Shown here one piece after another: positions 25,948 to 34,161 of a stretch of DNA of 43,665 nucleotides (positions are counted from its first letter, which is position 1; each line of letters opens with the position of its first letter). Below the pieces are notes generated by a model. It ran no database searches. It had not been told where the DNA came from and saw only the letters and a list, made by a program, of their open reading frames with translations. The stretch comes from Myxococcota bacterium (GTDB lineage Bacteria; Myxococcota_A; UBA9160; JAFDET01), in assembly GCA_028278065.1 (NCBI GenBank), contig JANQFA010000139.1, positions 1 to 43,665 of the forward strand, written 5' to 3'. Made by a program: the position numbers and the translations under genes.

Positions 25948-26628
25948 CTACTCGGCGAACCGGTAGCCCACTCCGCGCACGGTTTCGATCAGGTCCGCAG
26001 CGACGCCCAGCTTCTCGCGCAGGCGCTTCAGGTGGGTGTCGATCGTGCGCAGCGTGACGGAGATGTCCGAGCCCCAGACCTGGTCGAGCAGGCGCTCGCG
26101 GCTCAGGACGCGTCCCGGGCGGCGCATCAGCGCCTCGAGGATCTGGAACTCCTTGGCGGTCAGCGGGACCGGCTGTCCGTCCACCGTGCAGCGGTGGCGG
26201 TCGGGGTCCAGGTGCAGGACGCCGCGTTCGAGGGGCGCCCCTTCGGGCTCCGGCTCGCTGCTGCGCCGCAGGATGGCCTTCACCCGCAGCACCAGCTCGC
26301 GGGGGCTGAAGGGCTTGGTGACGTAGTCGTCCGCCCCCAGCTCGAACCCCACGACCCGGTCGACCTCCTCGGCCTTCGCCGTGAGCATGATCACCGGGAG
26401 GCCCGCCAGGCTGGGCTCGGCCCGCACGCGGCGGCAGATCTCCTCGCCCGAGAGGTCCGGGAGCATGAGGTCGAGGACCAGGACGTCGGGCCGGGAGCGC
26501 CGCAGCCGCTCGAGGGCTTCGTTGCCCGACTGCGCCACGTCCACGCGGTAGCCGGCCTGGTCGAGGTTGAACCGCACGAGCTCGAGCAGATCGGGCTCGT
26601 CATCCACCACGAGTACTCGGGAACCCAT
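25948..26628 (-). CDS. phoB: PhoB-type response regulator
   Basis: The 226-residue OmpR-family regulator has a receiver domain with the phospho-acceptor Asp53 (VLDLMLPDLSG), Thr83 and Lys105 (VTKPFSPREL), and a C-terminal winged-helix domain (LTAKEFQILEALMRR...TIDTHLKRLREKLG). It should bind 11-bp direct repeats (Pho boxes) when phosphorylated. ATG 26628 is supported by a TATCCT box 8 nt upstream without a Shine-Dalgarno. phoR follows in the same operon, and candidate Pho-box-like repeats lie upstream of both phoB and phoU. Confidence 0.93.
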   Translation of the reverse strand: MGSRVLVVDDEPDLLELVRFNLDQAGYRVDVAQSGNEALERLRRSRPDVLVLDLMLPDLSGEEICRRVRAEPSLAGLPVIMLTAKAEEVDRVVGFELGADDYVTKPFSPRELVLRVKAILRRSSEPEPEGAPLERGVLHLDPDRHRCTVDGQPVPLTAKEFQILEALMRRPGRVLSRERLLDQVWGSDISVTLRTIDTHLKRLREKLGVAADLIETVRGVGYRFAE

Positions 26629-26636
26629 GTCCGGGC

Positions 26637-26642
26637 AGGATA
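26637..26642 (-). promoter_or_regulatory. -10 box (TATCCT) for leaderless phoB transcript
   Basis: TATCCT on the minus strand lies 8 nt before the phoB ATG with no Shine-Dalgarno between. It matches the box at the diadenylate cyclase gene exactly in sequence and spacing. Confidence 0.55.
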
Positions 26643-26690
26643 CAGGACGCCCCACGGGTGCGAAGGGGACCGCGGGCCGACGTGTCCGAA

Positions 26691-26708
26691 TCGTCACCCG
26701 TCCGTCCC
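26691..26708 (+). promoter_or_regulatory. Degenerate Pho-box-like repeat upstream of phoB
   Basis: TCGTCAC-CCGT-CCGTCCC has an 11-bp period; the first half is identical to both halves of the phoU-side element, and the second matches in five of seven positions. It lies 63-80 bp upstream of phoB in the same orientation relative to its gene as the phoU-side element. Suggestive of PhoB autoregulation but weak. Confidence 0.3.
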
Positions 26709-26778
26709 GGAAATGACGCGCGGAACCGGGCAGTTCCGGACTCCGGAGGGGGCTCGCGGCAGGCTTCGACTTCCGCTA

Positions 26779-26812
26779 TAACGCTGTTCAAGGTCACTAA
26801 CGCCGTTCAAGG
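26779..26812 (+). promoter_or_regulatory. Tandem operator-like repeats upstream of the TetR gene
   Basis: TAACGCTGTTCAAGG (26779-26793) and TAACGCCGTTCAAGG (26798-26812) are 15-bp direct repeats with a 19-bp period, each with an AACG-N-CGTT or AACG-N-TGTT palindromic core. Two sites one to two helical turns apart, in an AT-richer patch, suit the autoregulatory operator of the TetR-family repressor of the downstream efflux operon. Confidence 0.6.
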
Positions 26813-26830
26813 CAGCCTGTCTCACGAGGT

Positions 26831-26840
26831 CCCCCCCCCC
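26831..26840 (+). repeat. Ten-base poly-C tract at the start of the efflux operon
   Basis: Ten consecutive C bases lie between a GAGGT (26826-26830) and the TTG start at 26842. Homopolymer tracts of this length are prone to slipped-strand change; here the change would alter the spacing between the only candidate Shine-Dalgarno and the start codon. Confidence 0.8.
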
Positions 26841-26841
26841 A

Positions 26842-27462
26842 TTGAGTGCCTTCAGTGCGGACGAGCGGCGTGAGCGCCAGCGCGGTGCGGTTCGCCGCAC
26901 CATCCTGGACGCCGCCGGCGAGCTGCTGGTCGAGGAGGGCCACGGAGGCTTCTCCATGCGGGCGCTGGCGGCGCGCAGCGGCTACGCGGCGCCCACGATC
27001 TACCACCACTTCGGCGACCGCCAGGGGGTGCTCGACGCGCTGCTCGACGAGCGGATGCGCGAGGTGGCCGGGGTGATGCGCGCGATCTCCGCGCCGGGCG
27101 ACCCGGTGGCTGCCCTGAGCGGGATGTGGCGGGCCCTGGTCGACTTCGGGCTCTCGAACCCGAATCACTACCAGGCGCTCGTCTCGACCCTCCAGGAGGG
27201 CGCCGAGCCTCCCGCCGCCCAGGAGGTGCGGGCCCTCTTCGAGAGCCCCGTGGTGGCGCTGCAGCGGTCCGGCCGCCTGCGCGCCTCGACGCCCGACGTG
27301 GTGATCCAGGCTCTCTGGGCGCTGTCACACGGGATCATCTCGCTGCGCACGAGCCGGGCCGATCTGGACTGGGAGCCGGACCTCATCGACGTGGCCCTGG
27401 CCGGCATGCTGCACGGACTGGTGCTCGAAGACCCTGCGCGCCCCGCGAGGGAGGATCCATGA
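26842..27462 (+). CDS. TetR/AcrR-family transcriptional regulator
   Basis: The 206-residue protein has the N-terminal helix-turn-helix typical of TetR regulators (IYHHFGDRQGVLDALLDE, preceded by RRTILDAAGELLVEEG) and a variable helical ligand-binding region. It lies first in an operon with membrane-fusion and RND genes and overlaps the next gene by ATGA, so it probably represses the pump in response to an unknown ligand. Only a TTG start codon is available in frame (no in-frame ATG or GTG between the upstream stop and it). The N-terminal MSAFSADERRERQ is a typical extension. Tandem operator-like repeats and a poly-C tract precede it. Confidence 0.85.
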   Translation: MSAFSADERRERQRGAVRRTILDAAGELLVEEGHGGFSMRALAARSGYAAPTIYHHFGDRQGVLDALLDERMREVAGVMRAISAPGDPVAALSGMWRALVDFGLSNPNHYQALVSTLQEGAEPPAAQEVRALFESPVVALQRSGRLRASTPDVVIQALWALSHGIISLRTSRADLDWEPDLIDVALAGMLHGLVLEDPARPAREDP

Positions 27463-28589
27463 GGCGGTCAGCGGCTGCGGTGTTCGGCCTGACCCTGGCA
27501 GGGTGGCTCGTCGGCTGCGCCGAGGAGGCGCCGCCCGAGGTGGAGCTCCCCTCGGTGGTGGTGACCCCGGTGGTGGCCCGCGACCTGGCGGATCGCATCG
27601 AGGCGAGCGGTGAGATCATCGCCCGGCACGACGCCTACCTGGCCGCGGAGGTGGCCGGGCGGGTCACCGAGATCGTGCGCGACGAGGGCTCCGAAGTGGC
27701 CGCAGGCGAGGTGATCCTCACCATCGACCCGGAGCGCCGCCGGCTCGAGGTGGCCGACGCCCGGGCGCGTCTGGCGCAGACGCGCGCCGCGGCGGCCGAG
27801 GCCGGTCGCGAGGCGGAGCGGATCCAGGCCCTGTTCGACCGGGGCGTGGCCTCGAAGGCGCGCCTCGAGCAGGTGCAGACCGAGCTGGCGCTGGCCGGAT
27901 CCCGTGAGGACGCGGCGCGCGCGCAGCTGGGTGTGGCCGCGCGGGCGCTCGCGGATGCCGAGGTCCGCGCGCCCTTCGCGGGTGTCCTGGCGGAGCGCAT
28001 GGTCTCCCTGGGCGAGTTCCTGCAGCCGGGCAAAGTGCTCTTCCAGCTCGTGGGCATGGATCCGCTGGACGTGGAGTTCCATCTGCCGGAGGCCGATGCC
28101 AGCCGGGTCGCGCGCGGCCAGTCGGTCAGCGTCGAGGTGGCGCCCTGGCCCGAAGAGGTCTTCCACGCGACGGTGCGCTTCGTGGGGCCGACCATCGATC
28201 CCCAGACGCACACGCTGCTGGTGCGTGCGGAGCTCCCCAATGCCGACCGCCGGATGCGTCCGGGCCTCTTCGCCGCGGTCGACCTCGGCGTGGCCCAGCG
28301 GCAGGCCGTGGCGATGATCCCCGAGGAGGCCGTGCTGCAGCGGGCGGATGGAGACATCGCCTTCCGGCTCGGACCGGAGCGGCGCGTGGAGCGCCTCCTG
28401 ATCGAGACCGGCGTCCACGTGGACGGGCTGGTGGAGGTGTCGCAGGGCCTCGCAGTGGGCGATCGGGTGATCGTGCGCGGGCACTACGCGTTGGTGGACG
28501 GCGCCGTGGTCGAGCCGCGAACGCCCGACGGCAAGCCCGCGGGCAGCGTGGCGGGTGCGCCGCCCTCGCCCGAGACGGCCACGCCGTGA
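27459..28589 (+). CDS. RND efflux membrane-fusion lipoprotein
   Basis: The 376-residue periplasmic adaptor has a lipoprotein signal with lipobox LVGC (Cys at about residue 20), a biotinyl-lipoyl-like domain (IVRDEGSEVAAGEVILTID), a helical hairpin (about residues 75-140), the matching return strand (EVRAPFAGVLAERMV), and a beta-barrel and membrane-proximal domain. It is a member of the HlyD/AcrA family that connects an RND pump to an outer-membrane channel. No outer-membrane channel gene is present nearby. It overlaps the TetR stop (ATGA) and the RND start (GTGA). Confidence 0.9.
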   Translation: MRRSAAAVFGLTLAGWLVGCAEEAPPEVELPSVVVTPVVARDLADRIEASGEIIARHDAYLAAEVAGRVTEIVRDEGSEVAAGEVILTIDPERRRLEVADARARLAQTRAAAAEAGREAERIQALFDRGVASKARLEQVQTELALAGSREDAARAQLGVAARALADAEVRAPFAGVLAERMVSLGEFLQPGKVLFQLVGMDPLDVEFHLPEADASRVARGQSVSVEVAPWPEEVFHATVRFVGPTIDPQTHTLLVRAELPNADRRMRPGLFAAVDLGVAQRQAVAMIPEEAVLQRADGDIAFRLGPERRVERLLIETGVHVDGLVEVSQGLAVGDRVIVRGHYALVDGAVVEPRTPDGKPAGSVAGAPPSPETATP

Positions 28590-31500
28590 TCGATCTCTGC
28601 ATCCGGCGGCCGGTCCTCACGATGATGATGACGCTGGCCCTCGTGGTCTTCGGGCTGCTGGGCTACGTGCGCCTCGGCGTCGACCAGTTCCCGAGCATGG
28701 AGTTTCCGGTCGTGGCGGTCACGGCGGTTCTGGAGGGCGCCAGCCCCGAGGTCGTCGAAGAGGACGTCACCGACGTCCTCGAGGAGTACGTGAACACCAT
28801 CTCCGGTGTTCGCACTCTCCAGAGCCGGAGCCTGCAGGGCGTCTCGCAGATCGTGGTGACCTTCGAGCTGGACCGGGACCTCGACACCGCCGCCCAGGAC
28901 GTCCGCGACAAGGTGGCCCAGGCGCGCCGCGAGCTCCCCGTCGACGTCGAGCCGCCCCTGGTCGAGAAGTTCGCCATGGGCGACTTCCCGATCATGTGGC
29001 TGCCGCTGCTCTCCGACCGCAGCACCGTCGCCAACACGGAGTATCTCGAGTACTCGGTCAAGCCGCACCTGGAGACCATCGAGGGCGTGGGCGCCGCCCA
29101 GCTCTTCGGGGCGCGTGAACGCAACATCCGCATCTGGCTTGACGGAGACGCGTTGACGGCACGCGGGCTGGCCGCCAGCGACGTGATCGCGGCGCTGCGT
29201 CGCGAGCACGTGGAGGTCCCGGGCGGCAACGTCGAGAGCCGCGGCCTCCAGTACGCGGTCAAGACCGACGCCGAGTTCCGCACCCTCGAGGAGCTCGAGG
29301 AGCTGGTCGTCGCCTGGGTCGACGACGCTCCGGTCCATCTCTCCGAGGTCGCCCGCGTCGAGGACGGCGCCGAGGACATCAAGGTCATCGCCCGCTACAA
29401 CGGCCAGCCGGCGATGGGAGTCGGCATCCTGCGCCAGCGTGGCGGCAACAGCGTGGCCATCGCCGACGAGGCCTACGAGCGCCTCGGCGCCATGCGCGCG
29501 ACGATGCCGGCGGGCCTGGACTTCGGCGAGCGCGAGTCCGCCATCGACTTCACCCTGTCGATCCGCGAGGCCGTGGCCGAGACCCTCTTCGCGCTGGCCT
29601 TCGGCGCCGTGCTCGCCGTGGTGACCGTCTTCGTGTTCCTGCGCCGCACGCGTCCCACCCTGATCGTCGCGGCGGCCATCCCGCTCTCGATCATCGCCAC
29701 CTTCGGTGTCATGTGGATGGCGGGCTTCACGCTCAACGTGATGACCCTGCTGGGGCTGACCCTGGCGGTCGGTGTGGTGATCGACGACGCGATCGTGGTG
29801 CTGGAGAACATCGAGCGGCACCGGGAGGAGGGGGAGGAGCCCTTCGAGGCGGCGTCGAACGGCGCGCGCCAGATCGCCTTCGCGGCGACGGCCGCGACGG
29901 TGTCGATCGCGGCGGTCTTCCTGCCCGTGGTCTTCGCGGAAGGCATCGTCGGGAACTTCCTCGGCGAGTTCGGCGTGACCGTGGCCGCGGCGGTCCTGAT
30001 CTCCCTCTTCGTCGCCCTGACCCTCACGCCGATGCTGGCGGCGCGCATGGCTCCTCCCAAGGAGCGGGCCCGCGGCAGCATCTACCACCGTCTGGAGCGC
30101 GGCTTCGTCTGGCTCGAGACCCGCTACCGGCAGATCCTCTACTGGGCACTGGACCACCGCGCGGCGGTGCTGGCGCTGGCCACGCTCGCCTTTGCTGCGG
30201 CGGTGGGGTTCGGCTCGCTGCTCGAGCGCGAGTTCGTGCCGCCCGAGGACCAGGGGCACATCGCCGTGTCCATCGAGGCGCCGCCGGGCACCAGCCGCGA
30301 GACGACCCTCGAGCTCCTCAAGCGCAACGAGGAGTGGCTCCTCGCTCAGCCCGAGATCAGCGGCCTGTTCGCCGGGGTGGGCATCTCCGGGCCGGATTCG
30401 CCGGAGGGCGCCTCCAACGTCGCGCTGGCCTTCTGCATCCTGAGGCCGCGCCACGAGCGCGAGCGCCACTCCCACGAGCTGATGCGGGCCGCCCGCGAGG
30501 CGCTGAACAAGATCCCCGGCCAGAACGTGAACGTCTTCGACATGTCGCTGGCTTCGGGCGGTGGGGGGCGGGACCTCGAGTTCATGCTCAAGGGGAACCT
30601 GAGCCTCCGCCAGCTGGACGAGGTCGCCGATCGCGTGCTCCGCGAGCTGGCACGTCACGAGGGCTTCGTCGACCTGGACAAGAGCCTCAAGCTCGGCCTG
30701 CCGGAGGTGCGGGTCACCCCGGACCGGCGCAAGGCGGCGGCCCTGGGGATCGACGCCTCTTCGGTGGCCCGCGCCGTCCAGGCCATGATCGGCGGGATGG
30801 ACGTGGCCACCTTCAAGGAGGGGGGGCGCGGTCACGACATCCGCGTCCGGCTCGAGGCGGACGACCGTTCCGAACCCTCTTCCATCCAGAGGCTCTACGT
30901 GCGTGGGCGCAGCGGCGAGCTGGTGGAGCTGCGCAACCTGGTGAGCGTCGACACGGGCGCGGCGCCCTCGGCCATCACGCGCACCGATCGCCAGCGCAGC
31001 GTGACCGTGTCGGCCAACCTGGAGGGAATCGCCCTGGGAACGGCCCAGGAGATCGTCGAGGCGGTCGCTGCCGAGGTCCTCCCGGAGGACGTGGGGCTCG
31101 CCTATTCGGGCGACGCCGAGCAGATGGCCGACAGCGCCGCCCAGTTCGGGCTGATGCTGGGCCTGGCGATCCTCGTGATCTACATGGTGCTGGCCTCCCA
31201 GTTCGAGAGCCTGCTCCACCCGCTCACGGTGATGCTGGCGCTGCCGCTGGCGATGACCGGTGCCCTCGGCGGGCTCTTCGTGTTCGGGATGACCCTGAAC
31301 ATGTTCAGCATGATCGGGATCATCCTGCTCTTCGGGCTGGTGACGAAGAACTCGATCCTGCTGGTGGACTACGCGAACCAGCTCCGCGAGCAGGGGATGG
31401 ACAAGCTGGAGGCCATGCGTACCGCGGCGCCGGTGCGGATGAGGCCGGTGCTGATGACCGCGATCTCGATGATCTTCGGCGTCATGCCCGCCGCCATCGG

Positions 31501-31735
31501 CGTCGGGCCCGGGGCCGAGTCGCGCCAGCCGATGGCCGTGGCCACCGCGGCGGGAATGCTCTCGTCCACCGTCCTCACCCTGCTCATCGTGCCGGTCTTC
31601 TACCTGGTCCTCGAGGACGCCATCTCCTGGGTGCGCCGGCATGCGCGGCGACTGCGCGCACGCCCGAATCCGCCCGACTCGTGGGGGCCGGAGCACGGCG
31701 GCGGCGCGGTGGCCCGGACGCGTGGCGATGGATAG
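28586..31735 (+). CDS. RND efflux transporter (HAE1-type)
   Basis: The 1049-residue inner-membrane proton antiporter has full family length, twelve predicted membrane helices, and the transmembrane Asp pair in GVVIDDAIVVLENI (helix 4) with the helix 10 Lys in VTKNSILLVDYANQLREQG. It starts with FLGYVRLGVDQFPSMEFPVV-like sequence (GLLGYVRLGVDQFPSMEFP) typical of HAE1 pumps and exports hydrophobic compounds such as drugs, solvents or fatty acids. The GTG start overlaps the TGA of the fusion gene, so it is translationally coupled. The end adjoins a hairpin before the next gene. Confidence 0.93.
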   Translation: MIDLCIRRPVLTMMMTLALVVFGLLGYVRLGVDQFPSMEFPVVAVTAVLEGASPEVVEEDVTDVLEEYVNTISGVRTLQSRSLQGVSQIVVTFELDRDLDTAAQDVRDKVAQARRELPVDVEPPLVEKFAMGDFPIMWLPLLSDRSTVANTEYLEYSVKPHLETIEGVGAAQLFGARERNIRIWLDGDALTARGLAASDVIAALRREHVEVPGGNVESRGLQYAVKTDAEFRTLEELEELVVAWVDDAPVHLSEVARVEDGAEDIKVIARYNGQPAMGVGILRQRGGNSVAIADEAYERLGAMRATMPAGLDFGERESAIDFTLSIREAVAETLFALAFGAVLAVVTVFVFLRRTRPTLIVAAAIPLSIIATFGVMWMAGFTLNVMTLLGLTLAVGVVIDDAIVVLENIERHREEGEEPFEAASNGARQIAFAATAATVSIAAVFLPVVFAEGIVGNFLGEFGVTVAAAVLISLFVALTLTPMLAARMAPPKERARGSIYHRLERGFVWLETRYRQILYWALDHRAAVLALATLAFAAAVGFGSLLEREFVPPEDQGHIAVSIEAPPGTSRETTLELLKRNEEWLLAQPEISGLFAGVGISGPDSPEGASNVALAFCILRPRHERERHSHELMRAAREALNKIPGQNVNVFDMSLASGGGGRDLEFMLKGNLSLRQLDEVADRVLRELARHEGFVDLDKSLKLGLPEVRVTPDRRKAAALGIDASSVARAVQAMIGGMDVATFKEGGRGHDIRVRLEADDRSEPSSIQRLYVRGRSGELVELRNLVSVDTGAAPSAITRTDRQRSVTVSANLEGIALGTAQEIVEAVAAEVLPEDVGLAYSGDAEQMADSAAQFGLMLGLAILVIYMVLASQFESLLHPLTVMLALPLAMTGALGGLFVFGMTLNMFSMIGIILLFGLVTKNSILLVDYANQLREQGMDKLEAMRTAAPVRMRPVLMTAISMIFGVMPAAIGVGPGAESRQPMAVATAAGMLSSTVLTLLIVPVFYLVLEDAISWVRRHARRLRARPNPPDSWGPEHGGGAVARTRGDG

Positions 31736-31738
31736 AAT

Positions 31739-31769
31739 GGGCGCCTGTTCCCCCAAGGGGTGCGCGCCC
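31739..31769 (+). promoter_or_regulatory. Hairpin covering the leader of the cyclic-nucleotide-binding gene
   Basis: GGGCGC (31739-31744) pairs with GCGCCC (31764-31769), and CCCC (31750-31753) with GGGG (31757-31760) inside it. The ATG follows 1 nt later. The only Shine-Dalgarno-like stretch (AAGGGG at 31755-31760) lies in the inner stem, so the structure could block ribosome entry. A TAGAAT box overlaps the RND stop (31733-31738); if transcription starts there, the outer stem would be partly lost. No T-run follows, so it is unlikely to be a standard terminator. Confidence 0.5.
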
Positions 31770-31770
31770 T

Positions 31771-32595
31771 ATGAGCCAGAACATCGTCGCCCAGATTCCC
31801 ATCTTCGAGGACGTTCCCCTCGAGGACCGGGAGCAGGCGGACAGCCTGTGGAAGCCTCGCGCGTTGCAGCCGGGGGAGTACCTGTTCCACCGCAGCGATC
31901 CGGGCGATTCCATGTTCGTGCTCCAGGACGGGGAGCTCGAGGTGATCATCCCGGCAGAGGTGGGGCAGGGCGAGGTGGTCGTCTCCACGCTGCGCCCGGG
32001 CGACTTCGTGGGCGAGCTGGCGCTCCTCTCCGGCATGCCGCGCACCGCGGCCGCCCGGGCCACCCGGGAGTCCGAGGTGCTCGAGATGGCGCGCAGCGAC
32101 TTCATGGCGTTCATGGAGAAGCGGCCGAACGTGGCCATCGCGATGCTCCAGGAGATGGGCAAGCGCCTGCGCTCCACCAACGAGCTCTTCATGAACATCA
32201 CGTCGAAGAACGCCAACGAGCTGCTCGATCAGCAGCTCACGCTCGGGGAGCGGGTGGCGGACCGGATCGCCGAGTTCGGCGGGTCCTGGTCCTTCATCTT
32301 CGCCTTCGCGTTCTTCCTCTTCGCGTGGATGGGGATCAACGTCGTCCACTACTGGTTCCTGCCGTTCGACGAGTTCCCCTTCATCTTCCTCAACCTGATG
32401 CTCTCGTGTCTGGCCGCGATCCAGGCTCCGGTGATCATGATGAGCCAGAACCGGGCGGGGAAGAAGGACCGGGTCAAGGCCGACCTGGACTACGCATCCG
32501 GCGTGAAGTCCGAGCTGATGCTCCAGCAGCTCCACGGCAAGGTGGACACCCTGGCGGAGCAGGTCGCCGAGATGCGGCGCTCGGGTGACGGCTGA
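31771..32595 (+). CDS. Cyclic-nucleotide-binding domain protein with C-terminal DUF1003 membrane domain
   Basis: The 274-residue protein has a CRP/cNMP-binding-type beta-barrel (about residues 10-130: PGEYLFHRSDPGDSMFVLQDGELEV, with the phosphate-binding cassette region GDFVGELALLSGMPRTAAARA). There is no helix-turn-helix; instead a DUF1003 domain follows (RVADRIAEFGGSWSFIFAFA, then two membrane helices). Therefore it is a membrane protein likely to respond to a cyclic nucleotide rather than a DNA-binding regulator. The C-terminus is a short coiled-coil-like helix. Its leader contains a hairpin. Confidence 0.85.
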   Translation: MSQNIVAQIPIFEDVPLEDREQADSLWKPRALQPGEYLFHRSDPGDSMFVLQDGELEVIIPAEVGQGEVVVSTLRPGDFVGELALLSGMPRTAAARATRESEVLEMARSDFMAFMEKRPNVAIAMLQEMGKRLRSTNELFMNITSKNANELLDQQLTLGERVADRIAEFGGSWSFIFAFAFFLFAWMGINVVHYWFLPFDEFPFIFLNLMLSCLAAIQAPVIMMSQNRAGKKDRVKADLDYASGVKSELMLQQLHGKVDTLAEQVAEMRRSGDG

Positions 32596-32604
32596 GCGGG
32601 GGCG

Positions 32605-33744
32605 CTAGGGGCGCTTGAGGGCGCTGTGGTCGCGGAGCCAGTCGATGGCGTCGTGGGCCTCCCGGCGCTCCGCATCGAGAAAGCGCGCCACGGCGTCGGC
32701 CAGACGGGGCTCCGCCAGGTAGTGGAGGCTCCAGGTGGGCTGGGCGTCGAAGCCCCGGGTCTGCTTGTAGTCGCCGCCGGCTCCGGGCTCGAAACGGGAG
32801 AGCCCTTCGCGGATGCAGTGCTCGATGGCCGCGTAGTAGCAGACATTGAAGTGCAGGTGGGGCAGCTCGCGCCGGCAGCCCCAGTAGCGGCCGTAGAGCG
32901 CATCGCCCTTCTGGACGTTCAGGGTCCCCGCCAGGAGCTCGTCGCCGCGCCGCGCGACCACCACGCAGAGTCGCTCCCTCCAGTGCTCCCAGAGCAGGGC
33001 GAACAGCTCGCGGTTCAGGTACGGGCGGCCCCACATGCGGGCGTCCACGGTGGCGCGGTAGAAGGCGTACAGGGGCTCGCGCAGCTCCTCCCCGATCTGA
33101 TCTCCGCGCAGCACGTCGAGCACCACACCCTGGTCCTGGAGGGAGCGCCGCTCGCGCCGGATCTGGTTGCGGCGCTTGCTGCGAAAGCGGGACAGGTAGT
33201 CCTCGAAGTCGGCGTAGCCCGGGTTGTGCCAGTGGTACTGGAATCCGACCCGCAGGAGGTAGCCCTGGCCGCGGATCGGATCGACCTCGTCCTCGCGACA
33301 GAAGTTGACGTGCACGCCCGACATGTCGTTGGCGTCGCACAGCTCGCGCAGGGCGGCGCCGAGCCGGGCCGACCACGCCGTCCGGTCCTCACCGCGCGCG
33401 ACCAGCATCCGCGCGCCCGCCACGGGCGTGAACGGGACGCCGACCAGCAGCTTGGGGTAGTAGCGGATGCCCGCCCGCTCGGCGGCGTCGGCCCAGCCCC
33501 AGTCGAACACGAACTCGCCTTCGGAGTGGGCCTTCACATAGAGCGGGCAGGCGGCCACCAGGCGCCCCCCGTCCCACACCACCAGGGGCCTCGCCATCCA
33601 GCCGCTGGGCTCCCCCACGCAGCCGGACTCCTCCAGGGAGGCCAGCCAGCTCCACTCCAGAAAGGGGGACTCGTCCCCCACCAGCGCGTCCCACGCCTCC
33701 CGGTCGATCTCGCGGATCCCCTCGACGACCTCGATCTCAGCCAT
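32605..33744 (-). CDS. GNAT-fold acyltransferase, COG3146 (DUF482) family
   Basis: The 379-residue protein matches the COG3146/DUF482 'peptidogalycan biosynthesis' family: FLEWSWLASLEESGCVG near the start, ACPLYVKAHSEGEFVFDWGWA, YYPKLLVGVPFTPV and, near the end, LSRFEPGAGGDYKQTRGFDA. These proteins have a tandem GNAT (FemAB-like) fold and are believed to transfer an acyl or amino-acyl group; the true substrate is unknown. ATG 33744 with a TAGACT box 8 nt upstream and no Shine-Dalgarno. It is divergent from clpS across 58 bp. Confidence 0.85.
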   Translation of the reverse strand: MAEIEVVEGIREIDREAWDALVGDESPFLEWSWLASLEESGCVGEPSGWMARPLVVWDGGRLVAACPLYVKAHSEGEFVFDWGWADAAERAGIRYYPKLLVGVPFTPVAGARMLVARGEDRTAWSARLGAALRELCDANDMSGVHVNFCREDEVDPIRGQGYLLRVGFQYHWHNPGYADFEDYLSRFRSKRRNQIRRERRSLQDQGVVLDVLRGDQIGEELREPLYAFYRATVDARMWGRPYLNRELFALLWEHWRERLCVVVARRGDELLAGTLNVQKGDALYGRYWGCRRELPHLHFNVCYYAAIEHCIREGLSRFEPGAGGDYKQTRGFDAQPTWSLHYLAEPRLADAVARFLDAERREAHDAIDWLRDHSALKRP

Positions 33745-33752
33745 CGAGCGCC

Positions 33753-33758
33753 AGTCTA
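33753..33758 (-). promoter_or_regulatory. -10 box (TAGACT) for leaderless COG3146 gene transcript
   Basis: TAGACT on the minus strand ends 8 nt before the ATG at 33744, with no Shine-Dalgarno. It is one of a divergent pair of such boxes in this 58-bp gap. Confidence 0.5.
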
Positions 33759-33790
33759 GCTCCGCGGATGACCGCCTCCCGGACGGGACC

Positions 33791-33796
33791 TATCCT
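33791..33796 (+). promoter_or_regulatory. -10 box (TATCCT) for leaderless clpS transcript
   Basis: TATCCT lies 6 nt before the clpS ATG; a possible -35 (ATGACC) is 17 bp upstream of it. The AGGGG between box and ATG is too close to the start to act as a Shine-Dalgarno. Confidence 0.55.
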
Positions 33797-33802
33797 AGGG
33801 GC

Positions 33803-34161
33803 ATGCAGGCCTGGACCCGTGCCGGCGCGCCCGAGGGCCCTCCGACCGGTCCGGGCGGTGACGATCCCCGCCGCGAGGGAGAGCTCGCCACCCGTACGCG
33901 GCGCAAGACGGCGAGGCCACCTCGGTTCAAGGTGGTTCTCTACAACGACGACTACACACCCATGGAGTTCGTGGTGGGCATCCTGGAGCAGGTCTTCGAC
34001 AAGAGCCCGGCCGAGGCGACCCAGATCATGCTCCACGTGCACCGCAACGGGACCGGGATTGCGGGCATCTACGTGCTGGAGGTGGCGGAGACCAAGGTGG
34101 CGACCGTGCACAAGCTGGCGGAGGAACGCGGGCACCCGCTGCGCTCGGGAGTGGAGCCGGA

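Noticed and set aside
32599-32625. Three GGGCGCT repeats (9-10 bp apart) at the CNBD/COG3146 convergent junction
   Set aside because: Short, GC-rich and imperfect; they may belong to the gene-end pattern but cannot be told from chance.
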